From: Granulicatella sp963521405
Lineage (GTDB): Bacteria; Bacillota; Bacilli; Lactobacillales; Aerococcaceae
Length of the DNA stretch: 64,000 nt
Direction of reading: 5' to 3'
NCBI GenBank assembly: GCA_963521405.1
Contig: CAUQUY010000001.1
Coordinates: 62,001 to 126,000, forward strand
In this document: piece by piece, positions 16,043 to 24,832 of the stretch
How positions within the stretch are numbered: the first letter of the stretch is position 1
Layout of the letters: each line of letters begins with the position of its first letter
Made by a program: the position numbers and the translations under genes
The notes under the pieces: model-generated
Seen by the model: the letters and a program-made list of their open reading frames with translations, nothing else
The model's database searches: none
What the model was told of the DNA's origin: nothing

Positions 16043-16720
16043 TCACGCAAACATATAGATGTTATGCGTTTTTCTTAATGTTTGTATTTGTTCTTTTAAT
16101 TCTGGGGATAATAAATCAACAAGCTCATATCCCATCATTTGGCTATCTTCTGTCATTTCCACTCGTTGTTTTGAAATGGTCACACCATGCTCCTGTAGTA
16201 AATTGTAGAGAACAGGCATTTCCCCGAGAGAAACCACTTCAAGTAAAATCGGAAGCGGACCTGATAGTTCCATCTTAAAGCCATCCACCTCAATGTACTT
16301 CACTTCCACTGCTCCGCCACCAACAGAGGTCCCAATGAGGCGAATCGTACGTTTCTCATCGCTCAAGGTCAAATCCGCAGTATTGGCGTGATTCACAGGG
16401 CTTGGTTCTTTCCGCTCGACAAATTCAATATGCAACCCTTGGGATACCGCAATCTCAACGGCACGCGGCACGCGCTCATCATCTGTCGCAAAGCCTAAGA
16501 TTCCGCTAATAATAGCAAAATCGGTCCCGTGTCCCTTATGCGTTTCGGAGAATGACTCATAATAGTCGCATCTCACATTCTTTGGTGTGCCTCCGAATAA
16601 TTGTCTTGCAAGAGCACCAATCGCAATCGCTCCAGCAGTATGTGAAGAAGAAGGGCCCACCATAATCGGACCAATAATATCAAAACAGCTCTTATAATTT
16701 TGTACTTTATTTCCTTCCAT
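16043..16720 (-). CDS. sdaAB: L-serine dehydratase, iron-sulfur-dependent, beta subunit
   Basis: The 225-residue protein carries DIIGPIMVGPSSSHTAGA near the N-terminus, the standard SdaAB motif, and a C-terminal ACT-like domain (LPILLEVVSLGEMPVLYNLLQEHGV) that may sense amino acids. I chose the ATG at 16720 because AAAGGA lies 8 bases upstream; a second ATG at 16727-16729 overlaps that site. First gene of the sdaAB-sdaAA-msrA unit. Confidence 0.94.
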   Translation of the reverse strand: MEGNKVQNYKSCFDIIGPIMVGPSSSHTAGAIAIGALARQLFGGTPKNVRCDYYESFSETHKGHGTDFAIISGILGFATDDERVPRAVEIAVSQGLHIEFVERKEPSPVNHANTADLTLSDEKRTIRLIGTSVGGGAVEVKYIEVDGFKMELSGPLPILLEVVSLGEMPVLYNLLQEHGVTISKQRVEMTEDSQMMGYELVDLLSPELKEQIQTLRKTHNIYMFA

Positions 16721-16775
16721 GTCGGCCATCCTTTCTTTGCCTTTCTATCGTATCAGTATCCGCCTTTAATGTAAA

Positions 16776-17546
16776 TTATTTTTGGCCGGCCACCCGTATA
16801 GCGTATGCATCGAGTAAGATTCGACTGATAACTTGTAGGGGCAGGCGCGAGCGTACTTCATAGTCTGGGAAATACGAACTTTCAGATTTATAGCCAACAA
16901 ACGTGATATCACTGAGTCTTGCCAGAGGACTCGCTCCGTTTGCGGTCAGTAAAATAACGGGAACTTCATTTTGTTGACATACTCTTGCGGCTTCCACTAA
17001 CTCTTCTGTATGGCCGTTCAATGAAATAATAATCGCCACATCTTGGGGTTTTAAACGGTGACTAATCGTTCGGATAATATTTGGATCCACATACTGTTCA
17101 CAAGTACGTTCTAAAAGGTGCAATTTAATTTCCATTTCACTGGCAATCATTTCGCTAAGTCCTCGAGAAAATAGATATACTCGTTGTGCCCCAAAAATCG
17201 CCTGCACAGCATCCTCAATAGTCTTACTATCTAGTTGCTCAATGGTTCTACGAACTTCTTGTTCATTTTTCACGACAACCGCTTGAATTTTTTTGTCAAC
17301 AGCTTCCAAACTGTTGAAGGTTGATAACTCCTCGTTTGTAAAACGATATTGTTTCTTTAAATCATGTTTAAAACTCGTAAAACCGTCATATCCTAGTTTC
17401 TTCATGGTTCGCACAATAGACGCAGTAGAAACATTTGCATCCTGACTCAACTTCACGATGGAAATAGAAGGGATCTCTTCTAGATGTTCCTCGATATAAG
17501 CGAGTAGATATTTTTCCGTATTCGTTAAACCTTGCGTGTTGAACAT
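16776..17546 (-). CDS. MurR/RpiR family transcriptional regulator
   Basis: The 256-residue protein has an N-terminal RpiR helix-turn-helix (IVKLSQDANVSTASIVRTMKKLGYDGFTSFKHDLKKQ, about residues 28-65). A SIS sugar-phosphate-binding domain follows from about residue 110 (VYLFSRGLSEMIASEMEIKLHLL ... IIISLNGHTEELVEAARVCQ). It is divergent from the kinase-PTS operon and most likely controls it in response to a sugar phosphate. A palindrome that can serve as its operator lies between the two. The ribosome site is GGAGGAGTTCGC. Confidence 0.92.
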   Translation of the reverse strand: MFNTQGLTNTEKYLLAYIEEHLEEIPSISIVKLSQDANVSTASIVRTMKKLGYDGFTSFKHDLKKQYRFTNEELSTFNSLEAVDKKIQAVVVKNEQEVRRTIEQLDSKTIEDAVQAIFGAQRVYLFSRGLSEMIASEMEIKLHLLERTCEQYVDPNIIRTISHRLKPQDVAIIISLNGHTEELVEAARVCQQNEVPVILLTANGASPLARLSDITFVGYKSESSYFPDYEVRSRLPLQVISRILLDAYAIRVAGQK

Positions 17547-17562
17547 GCGAACTCCTCCATTT

Positions 17563-17578
17563 TGTAAAGATTTACAAA
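17563..17578. promoter_or_regulatory. Probable RpiR operator palindrome
   Basis: TTGTAAAGATTTACAA has perfect 7-bp arms and lies 17 bp before the RpiR start. A half site TTTACAA recurs at 17602-17608, close to the kinase promoter. The shared intergenic position suggests autoregulation together with control of the kinase-PTS operon. Confidence 0.6.
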
Positions 17579-17658
17579 TGTTAACCTCATTTTAGAAAAC
17601 ATTTACAACCTGACGTATGTAATAATAAGTATAGCAAAAAAAGCTTGGAGGTGAAATG

Positions 17659-18576
17659 ATGATTTATACGTGTACGATGAATTTAGCCATCGATTTGTTC
17701 ATTAAAACTGCGCAAATGTTGCCGTCTGAAGTGAACCGAACCGACGAGGCTGTTTACATGCCAAACGGAAAAGGCGTAAACGTCAGCTTCATCTTAAAGG
17801 AACTCGGAATTGATAGCACCGCCACAGGTTTTAAAGCAGGTTTTACTGGCCAATTTATCGAGGAAGAACTGCAAAAGGCAGGCATCCAAACACAATTCGT
17901 TACGGTGGACGGAATTACTCGTATCAATGTTTTCACGCAAGTCGTGGACACAAACGAAGAATTCAAACTCGTTAACCAAGGTCCAAGTGTTACACCCGAT
18001 CAAGAAGCTTCTCTTCTAGCCATCGTGGAAAACATGAATGCCGACGATATTTTGTTTGTTTCTGGAAGTCATCCTGAAGGCATCACGCGTGCCACTTACG
18101 AGAACATCGCAAAAGCGTCCGAAGAACGTGGCTTTAAGTTTATTCTCGACACTTCCGCTCATTTTGTACCGGAACTATTGGGTTACAAACCATATCTCAT
18201 CAAACCAAACGACGAAGAATTAGCCGAATGGTTTGGATTGAAAGACATTAGCCTTGAGGAAATTAAGGACTGCGGTCGTAAACTCCTCGAACAAGGTGCT
18301 CAAAACGTCATCGTTTCTTTAGGAGACAAGGGAGCCATTCTCTTTACACCAGACGAAACGATTCATGTCACTGCACCAGATGGCGAAGTTGTCAATACTG
18401 CCTGTGCAGGAGATACACTACTTGCGACCTTCGTTGGAAGCAAGTTGCAAGGTTTATCCGATGAAGAAGCACTAATCAAAGCCGTCGCAGCGGGAAGCTC
18501 AACCGCATTTAGACCTGGTTTGACAGACTTCAAGGATGTTCCTACATTAATGCAACAAATCAAACGAGTATCCTAA
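17659..18576 (+). CDS. PfkB-family sugar-phosphate kinase (1-phosphofructokinase or tagatose-phosphate kinase)
   Basis: The 305-residue protein begins MIYTCTMNLAIDLFI and has NGKGVNVSFILKELG (about residues 37-51), the layout shared by FruK, LacC and TagK. The nucleotide-binding end reads NTACAGDTLLATF, where the usual GAGD is CAGD, so the first glycine is a cysteine; the catalytic Asp is kept. It precedes a fructose-type PTS, which favours fructose-1-P or tagatose-1-P as substrate. The nearby agaS-nagA-lacD operon has no kinase of its own, so it may also act on tagatose-6-P. Start: the second ATG, 7 bases after GGAGG. Confidence 0.85.
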   Translation: MIYTCTMNLAIDLFIKTAQMLPSEVNRTDEAVYMPNGKGVNVSFILKELGIDSTATGFKAGFTGQFIEEELQKAGIQTQFVTVDGITRINVFTQVVDTNEEFKLVNQGPSVTPDQEASLLAIVENMNADDILFVSGSHPEGITRATYENIAKASEERGFKFILDTSAHFVPELLGYKPYLIKPNDEELAEWFGLKDISLEEIKDCGRKLLEQGAQNVIVSLGDKGAILFTPDETIHVTAPDGEVVNTACAGDTLLATFVGSKLQGLSDEEALIKAVAAGSSTAFRPGLTDFKDVPTLMQQIKRVS

Positions 18577-18602
18577 CTCGGAAAAATAAAGGAGGAAAAA
18601 TA

Positions 18603-20006
18603 ATGACAAAATATGATATTATCGCTGCCACTGGGTGTCCAACAGGAATTGCGCACACTTACATGGCACAAGAAGCTCTTGAGCAAGCAGCTAAAAAAGC
18701 AGGAGTATCGATTAAAGTGGAAACACACGGACAAATCGGTATCGAAAACGAACTTACTCCAGAAGAAATTGCAAACGCAAAAGCAGTCATCATCGCTGCT
18801 GACAAGGATGTTCAGCCACAACGTTTCGTAAACAAAAAGATTATCGACGTTTCAGTTGGACAAGGAATTAAAAATGCCGACGAATTAGTAGCACAAGCTC
18901 TTCGTGGAGAAGGCGTTGTGAAATACCACTCTGACGATGCAGCTGTTGAATCTTCACAAGCTCCACAATCTTCTAACGTTGGCAAAAGTTCTATCGGTCG
19001 TGAAATCTATAAACACTTGATGAACGGGGTATCTCACATGCTTCCATTCGTTGTTGGTGGTGGGGTGCTTATCGCGATTTCATTTGCCGTATTCGGAATT
19101 TACTCATTTGATCCAAATCACGAAACATATAATGCCTTTTCTGCTCAATTGAAAGAAATTGGTGGTTTAGCAATGGGCTTAATGACTCCAGTTCTAGCAG
19201 CCTATATTGCACAAAGTATTGGGAACCGTCCAGCATTAGTGAGCGGTTTTGTTGCAGGTTTAATGGCAAGTAACGGGGGTGCAGGATTCCTTGGCGGTAT
19301 CGTCGGTGGTTTCTTCGCAGGTTACTTAGTTGTATTCTTGGAAAAATTATTTAAAGGACTTCCTAAAACATTAGATGGTCTTAAAGCTATTTTCTTATAT
19401 CCATTATTAGGTGTATTCATTACTGGTTTATTTATGAGCGTTATTGTAAGTCCGATGGCTGGTATTAACCAATCATTAATGGACTTCCTAAAAGGATTCC
19501 AAGATTCAAACCCTGTTCTTCTTGGTCTTGTTATCGGATGTATGTGTGCCTTTGATATGGGTGGCCCAGTGAACAAAGCTGCATATGTTACAGGTACAGT
19601 TCTTCTTGGTGAAGGAAATACAGCATTCATGGCTGGGGTTTCTGCAGCATGTATCGCTCCTCCACTTATCACAACCGTTGCCGTATTATTATTCAAAAAC
19701 CGTTTCGATACAAACGAACGTAATGCTGGTTTAGTCAACTTCATCTTAGGTTCAACTCACATTACTGAAGGGGCTATTCCTTTCGTTGCCAAAGATCCAC
19801 TTCGCGCAATGCCTTCAATGATGTTAGGTTCTTCAATCGCTGCAATCTTAACTTACTTATTCGGCGTACAAGTACCTGCTCCTCACGGTGGTTTCTTAGT
19901 ATTACCAGTTGTAACACATCCATTCTTATGGGTATTAGCCATTGCAATTGGTTCTGTTGTCGGCGGTCTTGTTCTTGGAGCAACTCGTAAACCACTTTCT
20001 GAATAA
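18603..20006 (+). CDS. PTS fructose-family transporter, fused EIIB-EIIC
   Basis: The 467-residue protein starts with a fructose-type EIIB domain (phosphorylated Cys12 in AATGCPTGIAHT, residues 1-100). A polar linker with Ser/Gln follows, then the EIIC membrane domain (about residues 125-465) with eight or more helices and the conserved GGPVNKAAYVTG and GSTHITEGAIPF segments. It imports and phosphorylates a ketose, most likely fructose or tagatose, as the 1-phosphate. There is no N-terminal EIIA; that domain is encoded separately just downstream. Ribosome site AAAGGAGGAAAAATA, 26 bp after the kinase. Confidence 0.93.
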   Translation: MTKYDIIAATGCPTGIAHTYMAQEALEQAAKKAGVSIKVETHGQIGIENELTPEEIANAKAVIIAADKDVQPQRFVNKKIIDVSVGQGIKNADELVAQALRGEGVVKYHSDDAAVESSQAPQSSNVGKSSIGREIYKHLMNGVSHMLPFVVGGGVLIAISFAVFGIYSFDPNHETYNAFSAQLKEIGGLAMGLMTPVLAAYIAQSIGNRPALVSGFVAGLMASNGGAGFLGGIVGGFFAGYLVVFLEKLFKGLPKTLDGLKAIFLYPLLGVFITGLFMSVIVSPMAGINQSLMDFLKGFQDSNPVLLGLVIGCMCAFDMGGPVNKAAYVTGTVLLGEGNTAFMAGVSAACIAPPLITTVAVLLFKNRFDTNERNAGLVNFILGSTHITEGAIPFVAKDPLRAMPSMMLGSSIAAILTYLFGVQVPAPHGGFLVLPVVTHPFLWVLAIAIGSVVGGLVLGATRKPLSE

Positions 20007-20038
20007 TTGACTTTTAGAAAGAACTTAGGAGGTTGAAA

Positions 20039-20488
20039 ATGTTAATTAGTAAAGAATCTATTTTCTTAAATGAAAACCTTACTTCTCAAGAAGAAGTGTT
20101 TCACTTCATCGCACAAAAAGCTGTAGTACTAGGTGTTTCAGCAGACGAAAATGCCGTGTACAACGGACTTGTAGAACGTGAACAACAAGGGACAACCGGA
20201 ATGATGGACGGATTTGCGATTCCACATGCGAAATCAAGTGCCATCACGACTCCAAAAATCGTCATTGTTCGTCTTAGTGATGGAATTGACTGGAACAGCA
20301 TGGATGGAAAACCAACTTCATTCATCTTCAGCTTATTAATTCCAGATGGCGAAGCCGGAACAACTCACCTTAAATTATTAGCAACCGTAGCTCGCATGCT
20401 CATGAAAGCTGATGTCAAAGAAGCTTTATTAGGCGCTACAACTGCTGAACAACTTGAAGAAGTATTAAATAGTCATTTAGCAGGCTAA
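20039..20488 (+). CDS. PTS fructose-family EIIA
   Basis: The 149-residue protein is a stand-alone EIIA of the fructose/mannitol family with phosphorylatable His63 in GFAIPHAKSSA. It accepts phosphate from HPr and passes it to the EIIB of the preceding gene. I chose the ATG at 20039 (AGGAGGTTGAA upstream) rather than the in-frame TTG at 20033. It is the last gene of the kinase-EIIBC-EIIA operon, which ends with a strong terminator. Confidence 0.93.
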   Translation: MLISKESIFLNENLTSQEEVFHFIAQKAVVLGVSADENAVYNGLVEREQQGTTGMMDGFAIPHAKSSAITTPKIVIVRLSDGIDWNSMDGKPTSFIFSLLIPDGEAGTTHLKLLATVARMLMKADVKEALLGATTAEQLEEVLNSHLAG

Positions 20489-20495
20489 CCTATCG

Positions 20496-20538
20496 CCAGG
20501 AGAGAAAGCTCAAAAATATTCTCTCCTGGTATTTTTAT
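20496..20538 (+). terminator. Intrinsic terminator after the PTS operon
   Basis: The stem CCAGGAGAGA / TCTCTCCTGG is followed by TATTTTTATTT. Confidence 0.9.
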
Positions 20539-20599
20539 TTCATTCCCCAAAAATTCGGTTGAAACTCCGCATAATCTCCCTATTTTTCGCCAAACGCTA

Positions 20600-20652
20600 T
20601 TGACGAATGCACTAAAAAATCTTACAATGGTATTAACTGGTAGTGACCAGTT
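20600..20652 (+). promoter_or_regulatory. Promoter and GntR-type operator of the agaS-nagA-lacD operon
   Basis: TTGACG and TACAAT are separated by 17 bp. Immediately downstream, across the expected transcription start, lies the palindrome AACTGGTAGTGACCAGTT (20635-20652). It closely resembles the ACTGGTCTAGACCAGT-type sites bound by YvoA/DasR-like GntR regulators of amino sugar genes. The encoded GntR protein 33 bp downstream probably binds here and represses its own operon. Confidence 0.8.
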
Positions 20653-20684
20653 GTGGAAGAGTTTTTACGAAAGGAGGAACCGAT

Positions 20685-21413
20685 ATGGTAGCCAAACCTT
20701 CTCCACTTTACTCAACACTGAGTCTAGCGTTGATCGACTTCATTAAGACCAAGGGAAAAGCACACGAAAAAATGCTTTCGGAGCGCGAAATTACAAAGGT
20801 CTACAATGTCAGTCGCACCACCGTTCGAACAGCGTTGAAGGAATTGGAGACGCTTGGATATATTTATAAGCGTCATGGAAAAGGCACGTTCATTTCAACG
20901 CAATGGAAAGAACGCCAAAACTTGCTGGAAGGCTACAGTTTCACGGAACAGATGAAGGAACTCGGCAAAGTTCCTTCCACGAAAATTACTTCGCTGGATT
21001 GTTACGAAGCCGATGAATTTATCGCTCCACTCGTTGGAATCGAAGCTGGCGACAAGCTCTTTCGTCTGAAACGCATTCGGTATGCAGATGGCATTCCACT
21101 CATGAAAGAAACAACTTTCTTACCATACGATGTCTTCAAAACCTTAACGAAGACGCAGTTAGAAGGTCAATCTTTATATGAAGTGTTTGCAAATGATTTT
21201 CATCAGCAAATCCACTACGCCGACGAAGAATTCTCAGCGAGCATTCTCTTGCCGGAAGAAGCGGAAGTCTTGGATGTGGATCCGCACAGCGCTTGTTTAC
21301 GGTTTATGCGAACCACATTAAATCCTGAAAATCGCATCATCGAATATACGATTAGTGTTGCCAGAAGCGACCAATTCTTCTACAAAGTAAGACACTATCG
21401 CACAAACAACTAA
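20685..21413 (+). CDS. GntR/UTRA family regulator of amino sugar utilisation (AgaR/NagR-like)
   Basis: The 242-residue protein has a winged helix (LSEREITKVYNVSRTTVRTALKELETLGYIYKRHGKGTFIS, about residues 25-65) and a UTRA ligand domain (about 85-235), as in the HutC subfamily. Its position as first gene of an operon with agaS and nagA, and the dre-like palindrome in its promoter, indicate that it senses an amino sugar phosphate such as GalN-6-P, GlcN-6-P or their N-acetyl forms. I chose ATG 20685, preceded by AAAGGAGGAACCGAT; the longer frame from 20643 lacks a site. Confidence 0.9.
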   Translation: MVAKPSPLYSTLSLALIDFIKTKGKAHEKMLSEREITKVYNVSRTTVRTALKELETLGYIYKRHGKGTFISTQWKERQNLLEGYSFTEQMKELGKVPSTKITSLDCYEADEFIAPLVGIEAGDKLFRLKRIRYADGIPLMKETTFLPYDVFKTLTKTQLEGQSLYEVFANDFHQQIHYADEEFSASILLPEEAEVLDVDPHSACLRFMRTTLNPENRIIEYTISVARSDQFFYKVRHYRTNN

Positions 21414-21433
21414 AAAAATATTTGGAGGGTATT

Positions 21434-22600
21434 ATGTTTCAATTTTCAACTAGTCAATTAGAAGCGTTATCTGCAGAAATTACAACGCGCGAAATTCGCC
21501 AACAACCAGAATTGTGGAAAGAAGCTTTTGATTACTACAAAGCAAACTTAGAACGCATCACTGCTTTCTTAGACCGTTTACCAGAAGGAAAACTTCGCGT
21601 GATTTTCGCAGGTGCGGGTACATCACAATATGTGGGAGATACAATTCTTCCTTACTTAAAACGTACGGGAAATGAGGACCGTTTTGATTTCCAATCGGTC
21701 GGAACAACAAACCTTGTAAGTAATCCTCATGACTACTTCAAAGCAGAAATTCCTACAGTGCTTGTTTCATTTGCACGTAGCGGGAACTCACCAGAAAGTC
21801 TTGCCAGTGTGCAACTTGGCAAACAAATCGTGCGCGAATTCTATCAAATCACCATCACTTGTGCGCCAGAAGGAAAATTAGCCATTGCTGCTAAAGACGA
21901 CACAAACAACTTACTCTTAATGATGCCAGACCGCTCTAACGACGCTGGTTTTGCGATGACAGGAAGCTTCACATGTATGACTCTTACAGCGCTTCTTGTA
22001 TTCGACGAAGCACACTCACTTGAAGAAAAAGAAGGCTTCGTGAAAGCCATCCGTCAAATGGGTACAAGCGTCCTCGAACGTGAAGACGTGATTCAACATT
22101 ACGTGAACTTAGACTACAACCGTGTGATTTACTTAGGTTCTGGTTCACTCAGCGGCCTTACTCGCGAAGTTCAATTGAAGATTCTTGAATTGACTGCTGG
22201 ACAAATCGCAACAGCATTCGATTCTTCAATGGGATTCCGTCACGGTCCTAAATCATTTGTAAACGGCTCTTCTCTAGCCTTCGTATTCGTATCGAACGAC
22301 GACTATACACGTCAATACGACATCGACATCTTAAACGAATTACACGGCGACCAAATTGCACGCCTTGTTCTTGCGGTTGGAGTGGATGCAGAAAGTGACT
22401 TTGAAGGTCTCTCATTCAACTTCGATAAAGAATATCGTTTCGTTCCAGATGCTTACCTTGCACTTCCATGTGCAATATTTGGACAAACGGTTGCTCTACT
22501 TTCTTCTATCAAAGTTGGAAACAAACCAGATACCCCTTCACCAACAGGTACTGTGAACCGTGTCGTTAAAGGAGTAACGATTCACCCATTAGAAGCATAA
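21434..22600 (+). CDS. agaS: AgaS-type SIS domain sugar isomerase/deaminase
   Basis: The 388-residue protein contains two SIS halves: IFAGAGTSQYVGDTI near residue 60 with SFARSGNSPESLASVQLGK, and YLGSGSLSGLTREVQLKILELTAGQ with the GFRHGPKSFVNGSS segment in the second half. This layout is typical of AgaS, which converts galactosamine-6-P to tagatose-6-P and ammonia. I chose the ATG at 21434 after GGAGGGTATT rather than the in-frame TTG at 21422. It is followed by nagA (27 bp) and lacD, completing the tagatose route. Confidence 0.9.
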   Translation: MFQFSTSQLEALSAEITTREIRQQPELWKEAFDYYKANLERITAFLDRLPEGKLRVIFAGAGTSQYVGDTILPYLKRTGNEDRFDFQSVGTTNLVSNPHDYFKAEIPTVLVSFARSGNSPESLASVQLGKQIVREFYQITITCAPEGKLAIAAKDDTNNLLLMMPDRSNDAGFAMTGSFTCMTLTALLVFDEAHSLEEKEGFVKAIRQMGTSVLEREDVIQHYVNLDYNRVIYLGSGSLSGLTREVQLKILELTAGQIATAFDSSMGFRHGPKSFVNGSSLAFVFVSNDDYTRQYDIDILNELHGDQIARLVLAVGVDAESDFEGLSFNFDKEYRFVPDAYLALPCAIFGQTVALLSSIKVGNKPDTPSPTGTVNRVVKGVTIHPLEA

Positions 22601-22627
22601 ATAACTTTATTGAAAAGAGATGATCCT

Positions 22628-23782
22628 ATGACAACTTATATTTATGCCAAAGCATTTTATTTCGAAGACGAAGTGAAAGGCCCAGGGTACTTACCAATCT
22701 TAGACAATGGGACTTTCGGAGCCTTTCAAACTGAAAAACCAGAAAGCGGCGCTACTGTAATCGACTACGGCAACTATCAAATTGCCCCAGGTCTTGTAGA
22801 TACACATATTCATGGATTCAAAGGCGCTGACGTCATGGATAACGACGTAGAAGCACTTCGTACCATTTCAGAAGGACTTCCTTCCTGCGGGGTTACTTCT
22901 TACTTACCAACAACCTTAACCGCATCTCGCGAATTATTAGCGGATGTTTGCCAAACAGTCGGCGATAACGCCACAACACTTGGCGGCGCTAAAATCAGAG
23001 GGATTTTCCTAGAAGGTCCATTCTTTAGCGAAAAATACAAAGGCGCGCAAAACCCTAAATACATGGGCGACCCTAAATCTGAAATCTTGGATGAATGGCA
23101 AGAACGCGCTGGCGGTTGGGTGAAGAAAATCGCGATTGCGCCAGAACGTGAGGGTGCTGTTGATTTCATCAAACACGCGAAAACAAAAGACATCTATGTC
23201 GCTCTTGCACATACAGATGCCACTTACGAAGATTGTAAAAACGCCGTTGAAGCCGGTGCGAATATCTTCGTTCACACTTACAACGGAATGCGCGGCTTAC
23301 ATCACCGCGAACCAGGTGTTGTCGGCGCGGCACTCACATTGCCAAACGTATTCGACGAACTCATCTGCGACGGTCACCACGTCCACCCAGTGAGCGCAAG
23401 TATCGTGATGAAATGTTGCGGTCACGACCATGTAGCCCTTATTACAGACTGCATGCGTGCTGGCGGTATGGGCGAATGCGAATCGATGCTTGGAGAATTC
23501 CCTGTTATCGTAAAAGACGGTACGGCTCGCTTGAGGGACGGCGGTAGCCTTGCAGGAAGCATCCTAGAACTCATCCAAGGGGTTCAAAACGTTGTAAAAT
23601 GGGGCATTGCGACTCCACACGAAGCTCTTACAATGGCCAGCCTTGTTCCTGCAAAATCAGTCGGTATCGACGACGTTTGCGGACGCATCGACCCAGGGTA
23701 CGCAGCGGACTTCATCGTATTAGACGATGATTTACAACTCAAAGCGACTTACTTAGACGGTAAGTCCTATTTCGAAGCTTAA
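22628..23782 (+). CDS. nagA: N-acetylglucosamine-6-phosphate / N-acetylgalactosamine-6-phosphate deacetylase
   Basis: The 384-residue protein has the amidohydrolase metal motif DTHIHG (His60, His62), LEGPFFSEKYKGAQNP with the metal-binding Glu, ALAHTDATYE, FVHTYNGMRGLHHREPG, and the catalytic Asp in ITDCMRAGG. It removes acetate from the sugar phosphate. In the presence of AgaS and LacD the natural substrate is probably N-acetyl-galactosamine-6-P, though it may also serve GlcNAc-6-P. The ATG at 22628 follows AAAAGAGATGATCCT; an upstream in-frame TTG is less likely. Confidence 0.93.
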   Translation: MTTYIYAKAFYFEDEVKGPGYLPILDNGTFGAFQTEKPESGATVIDYGNYQIAPGLVDTHIHGFKGADVMDNDVEALRTISEGLPSCGVTSYLPTTLTASRELLADVCQTVGDNATTLGGAKIRGIFLEGPFFSEKYKGAQNPKYMGDPKSEILDEWQERAGGWVKKIAIAPEREGAVDFIKHAKTKDIYVALAHTDATYEDCKNAVEAGANIFVHTYNGMRGLHHREPGVVGAALTLPNVFDELICDGHHVHPVSASIVMKCCGHDHVALITDCMRAGGMGECESMLGEFPVIVKDGTARLRDGGSLAGSILELIQGVQNVVKWGIATPHEALTMASLVPAKSVGIDDVCGRIDPGYAADFIVLDDDLQLKATYLDGKSYFEA

Positions 23783-23812
23783 TAAAATAAAAACCACTAA
23801 AGGAGTGTTATT

Positions 23813-24817
23813 ATGTCAAAATTAGTATTAACAAAAGGAAAATATGATCACTTAGTCAAACTTTCAAACAAAAACCATGTCATCGGTGCTTTAGCGATTG
23901 ACCAACGTGGTTCATTGAAAAAAATGATTGCTGCGGGAAACCCAAACGTTAAAGGTGACGAAGGCATCATCCGCTTCAAAGAATTAATTTCTGAAGAATT
24001 AACAAAATACTCTTCTTCAATTCTTTTAGACCCAGAATATGGTCTTCCAGCTGCGAAATTACGCCACGAAGACTGCGGACTTTTAATCTCTTACGAAAAA
24101 ACTGGTTACGACGCAACTGAAATCGGCCGCTTACCAGACTTACTTCCAATCTGGTCTGCAAAACGTATTAAAGAATTAGGCGCTGACGCTGTTAAAGTTC
24201 TTTTATACTATGATATTGACGAAGATCCAGCCATCAACGACATCAAACATGCATGGGTAGAACGTGTTGGTAGCGAATGTGTGGCAGAAGATATTCCATT
24301 CTTCTTAGAAATCGTTTCTTACGAAGCAAGTGACGACGATGTGAAATCAGCTGCTTACGCTAAAGTTAAACCTCATAAAGTAAACGACGCAATGAAAGTC
24401 TTCTCTGACCCACGTTACAACGTTGACGTATTAAAAGTGGAAGTTCCAGTAAACATGAACTTCGTAGAAGGCTTCACTAAAGAAGGCGTTGAACCTGTTT
24501 ACACTCGCGAAGAAGCATTACGTTTATTCAAAGAACAATCTGAAATCACTGATCTACCATTCATCTTCTTAAGTGCTGGTGTTTCTGCTGAATTATTCCA
24601 AGAAACTCTACGCTTTGCTAAAGAAGCTGGTTCTACTTTCAATGGTGTGTTATGTGGTCGTGCAACATGGAAAGATTCTGTAGCAGTGTTTGCGACTGAA
24701 GGGGAAGAAGCTGGTCGTGCGTGGTTGGCAAATCAAGGACGTAAGAATATCGAGGACCTTAATGTTGTTCTAGATGAAACTGCAACTCCATGGTTAGATC
24801 GTGTTGAAGTAAAATAA
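23813..24817 (+). CDS. lacD: Tagatose 1,6-diphosphate aldolase
   Basis: The 334-residue class I aldolase begins MSKLVLTKGKYDHLVKLSNK and contains ALAIDQRGSLKKM, LLDPEYGLPA and the Schiff-base lysine in DVLKVEVPVNMNF (about residue 206). It cleaves tagatose-1,6-bisphosphate to dihydroxyacetone phosphate and glyceraldehyde-3-P. It ends the gntR-agaS-nagA-lacD operon. No lacA, lacB or lacC is present here, so the bisphosphate must come from AgaS product plus a kinase encoded elsewhere, or from the PfkB kinase at 17659. Ribosome site AAAGGAGTGTTATT. Structured element C follows the stop. Confidence 0.95.
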   Translation: MSKLVLTKGKYDHLVKLSNKNHVIGALAIDQRGSLKKMIAAGNPNVKGDEGIIRFKELISEELTKYSSSILLDPEYGLPAAKLRHEDCGLLISYEKTGYDATEIGRLPDLLPIWSAKRIKELGADAVKVLLYYDIDEDPAINDIKHAWVERVGSECVAEDIPFFLEIVSYEASDDDVKSAAYAKVKPHKVNDAMKVFSDPRYNVDVLKVEVPVNMNFVEGFTKEGVEPVYTREEALRLFKEQSEITDLPFIFLSAGVSAELFQETLRFAKEAGSTFNGVLCGRATWKDSVAVFATEGEEAGRAWLANQGRKNIEDLNVVLDETATPWLDRVEVK

Positions 24818-24832
24818 TTACATTATTAGTAA

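Noticed and set aside
15189..16058. A 289-codon open frame on the plus strand opposite sdaAA
   Set aside because: It lacks a ribosome site and a protein-like composition; sdaAA on the other strand has all conserved cysteines, so this is a shadow of a GC-rich frame.
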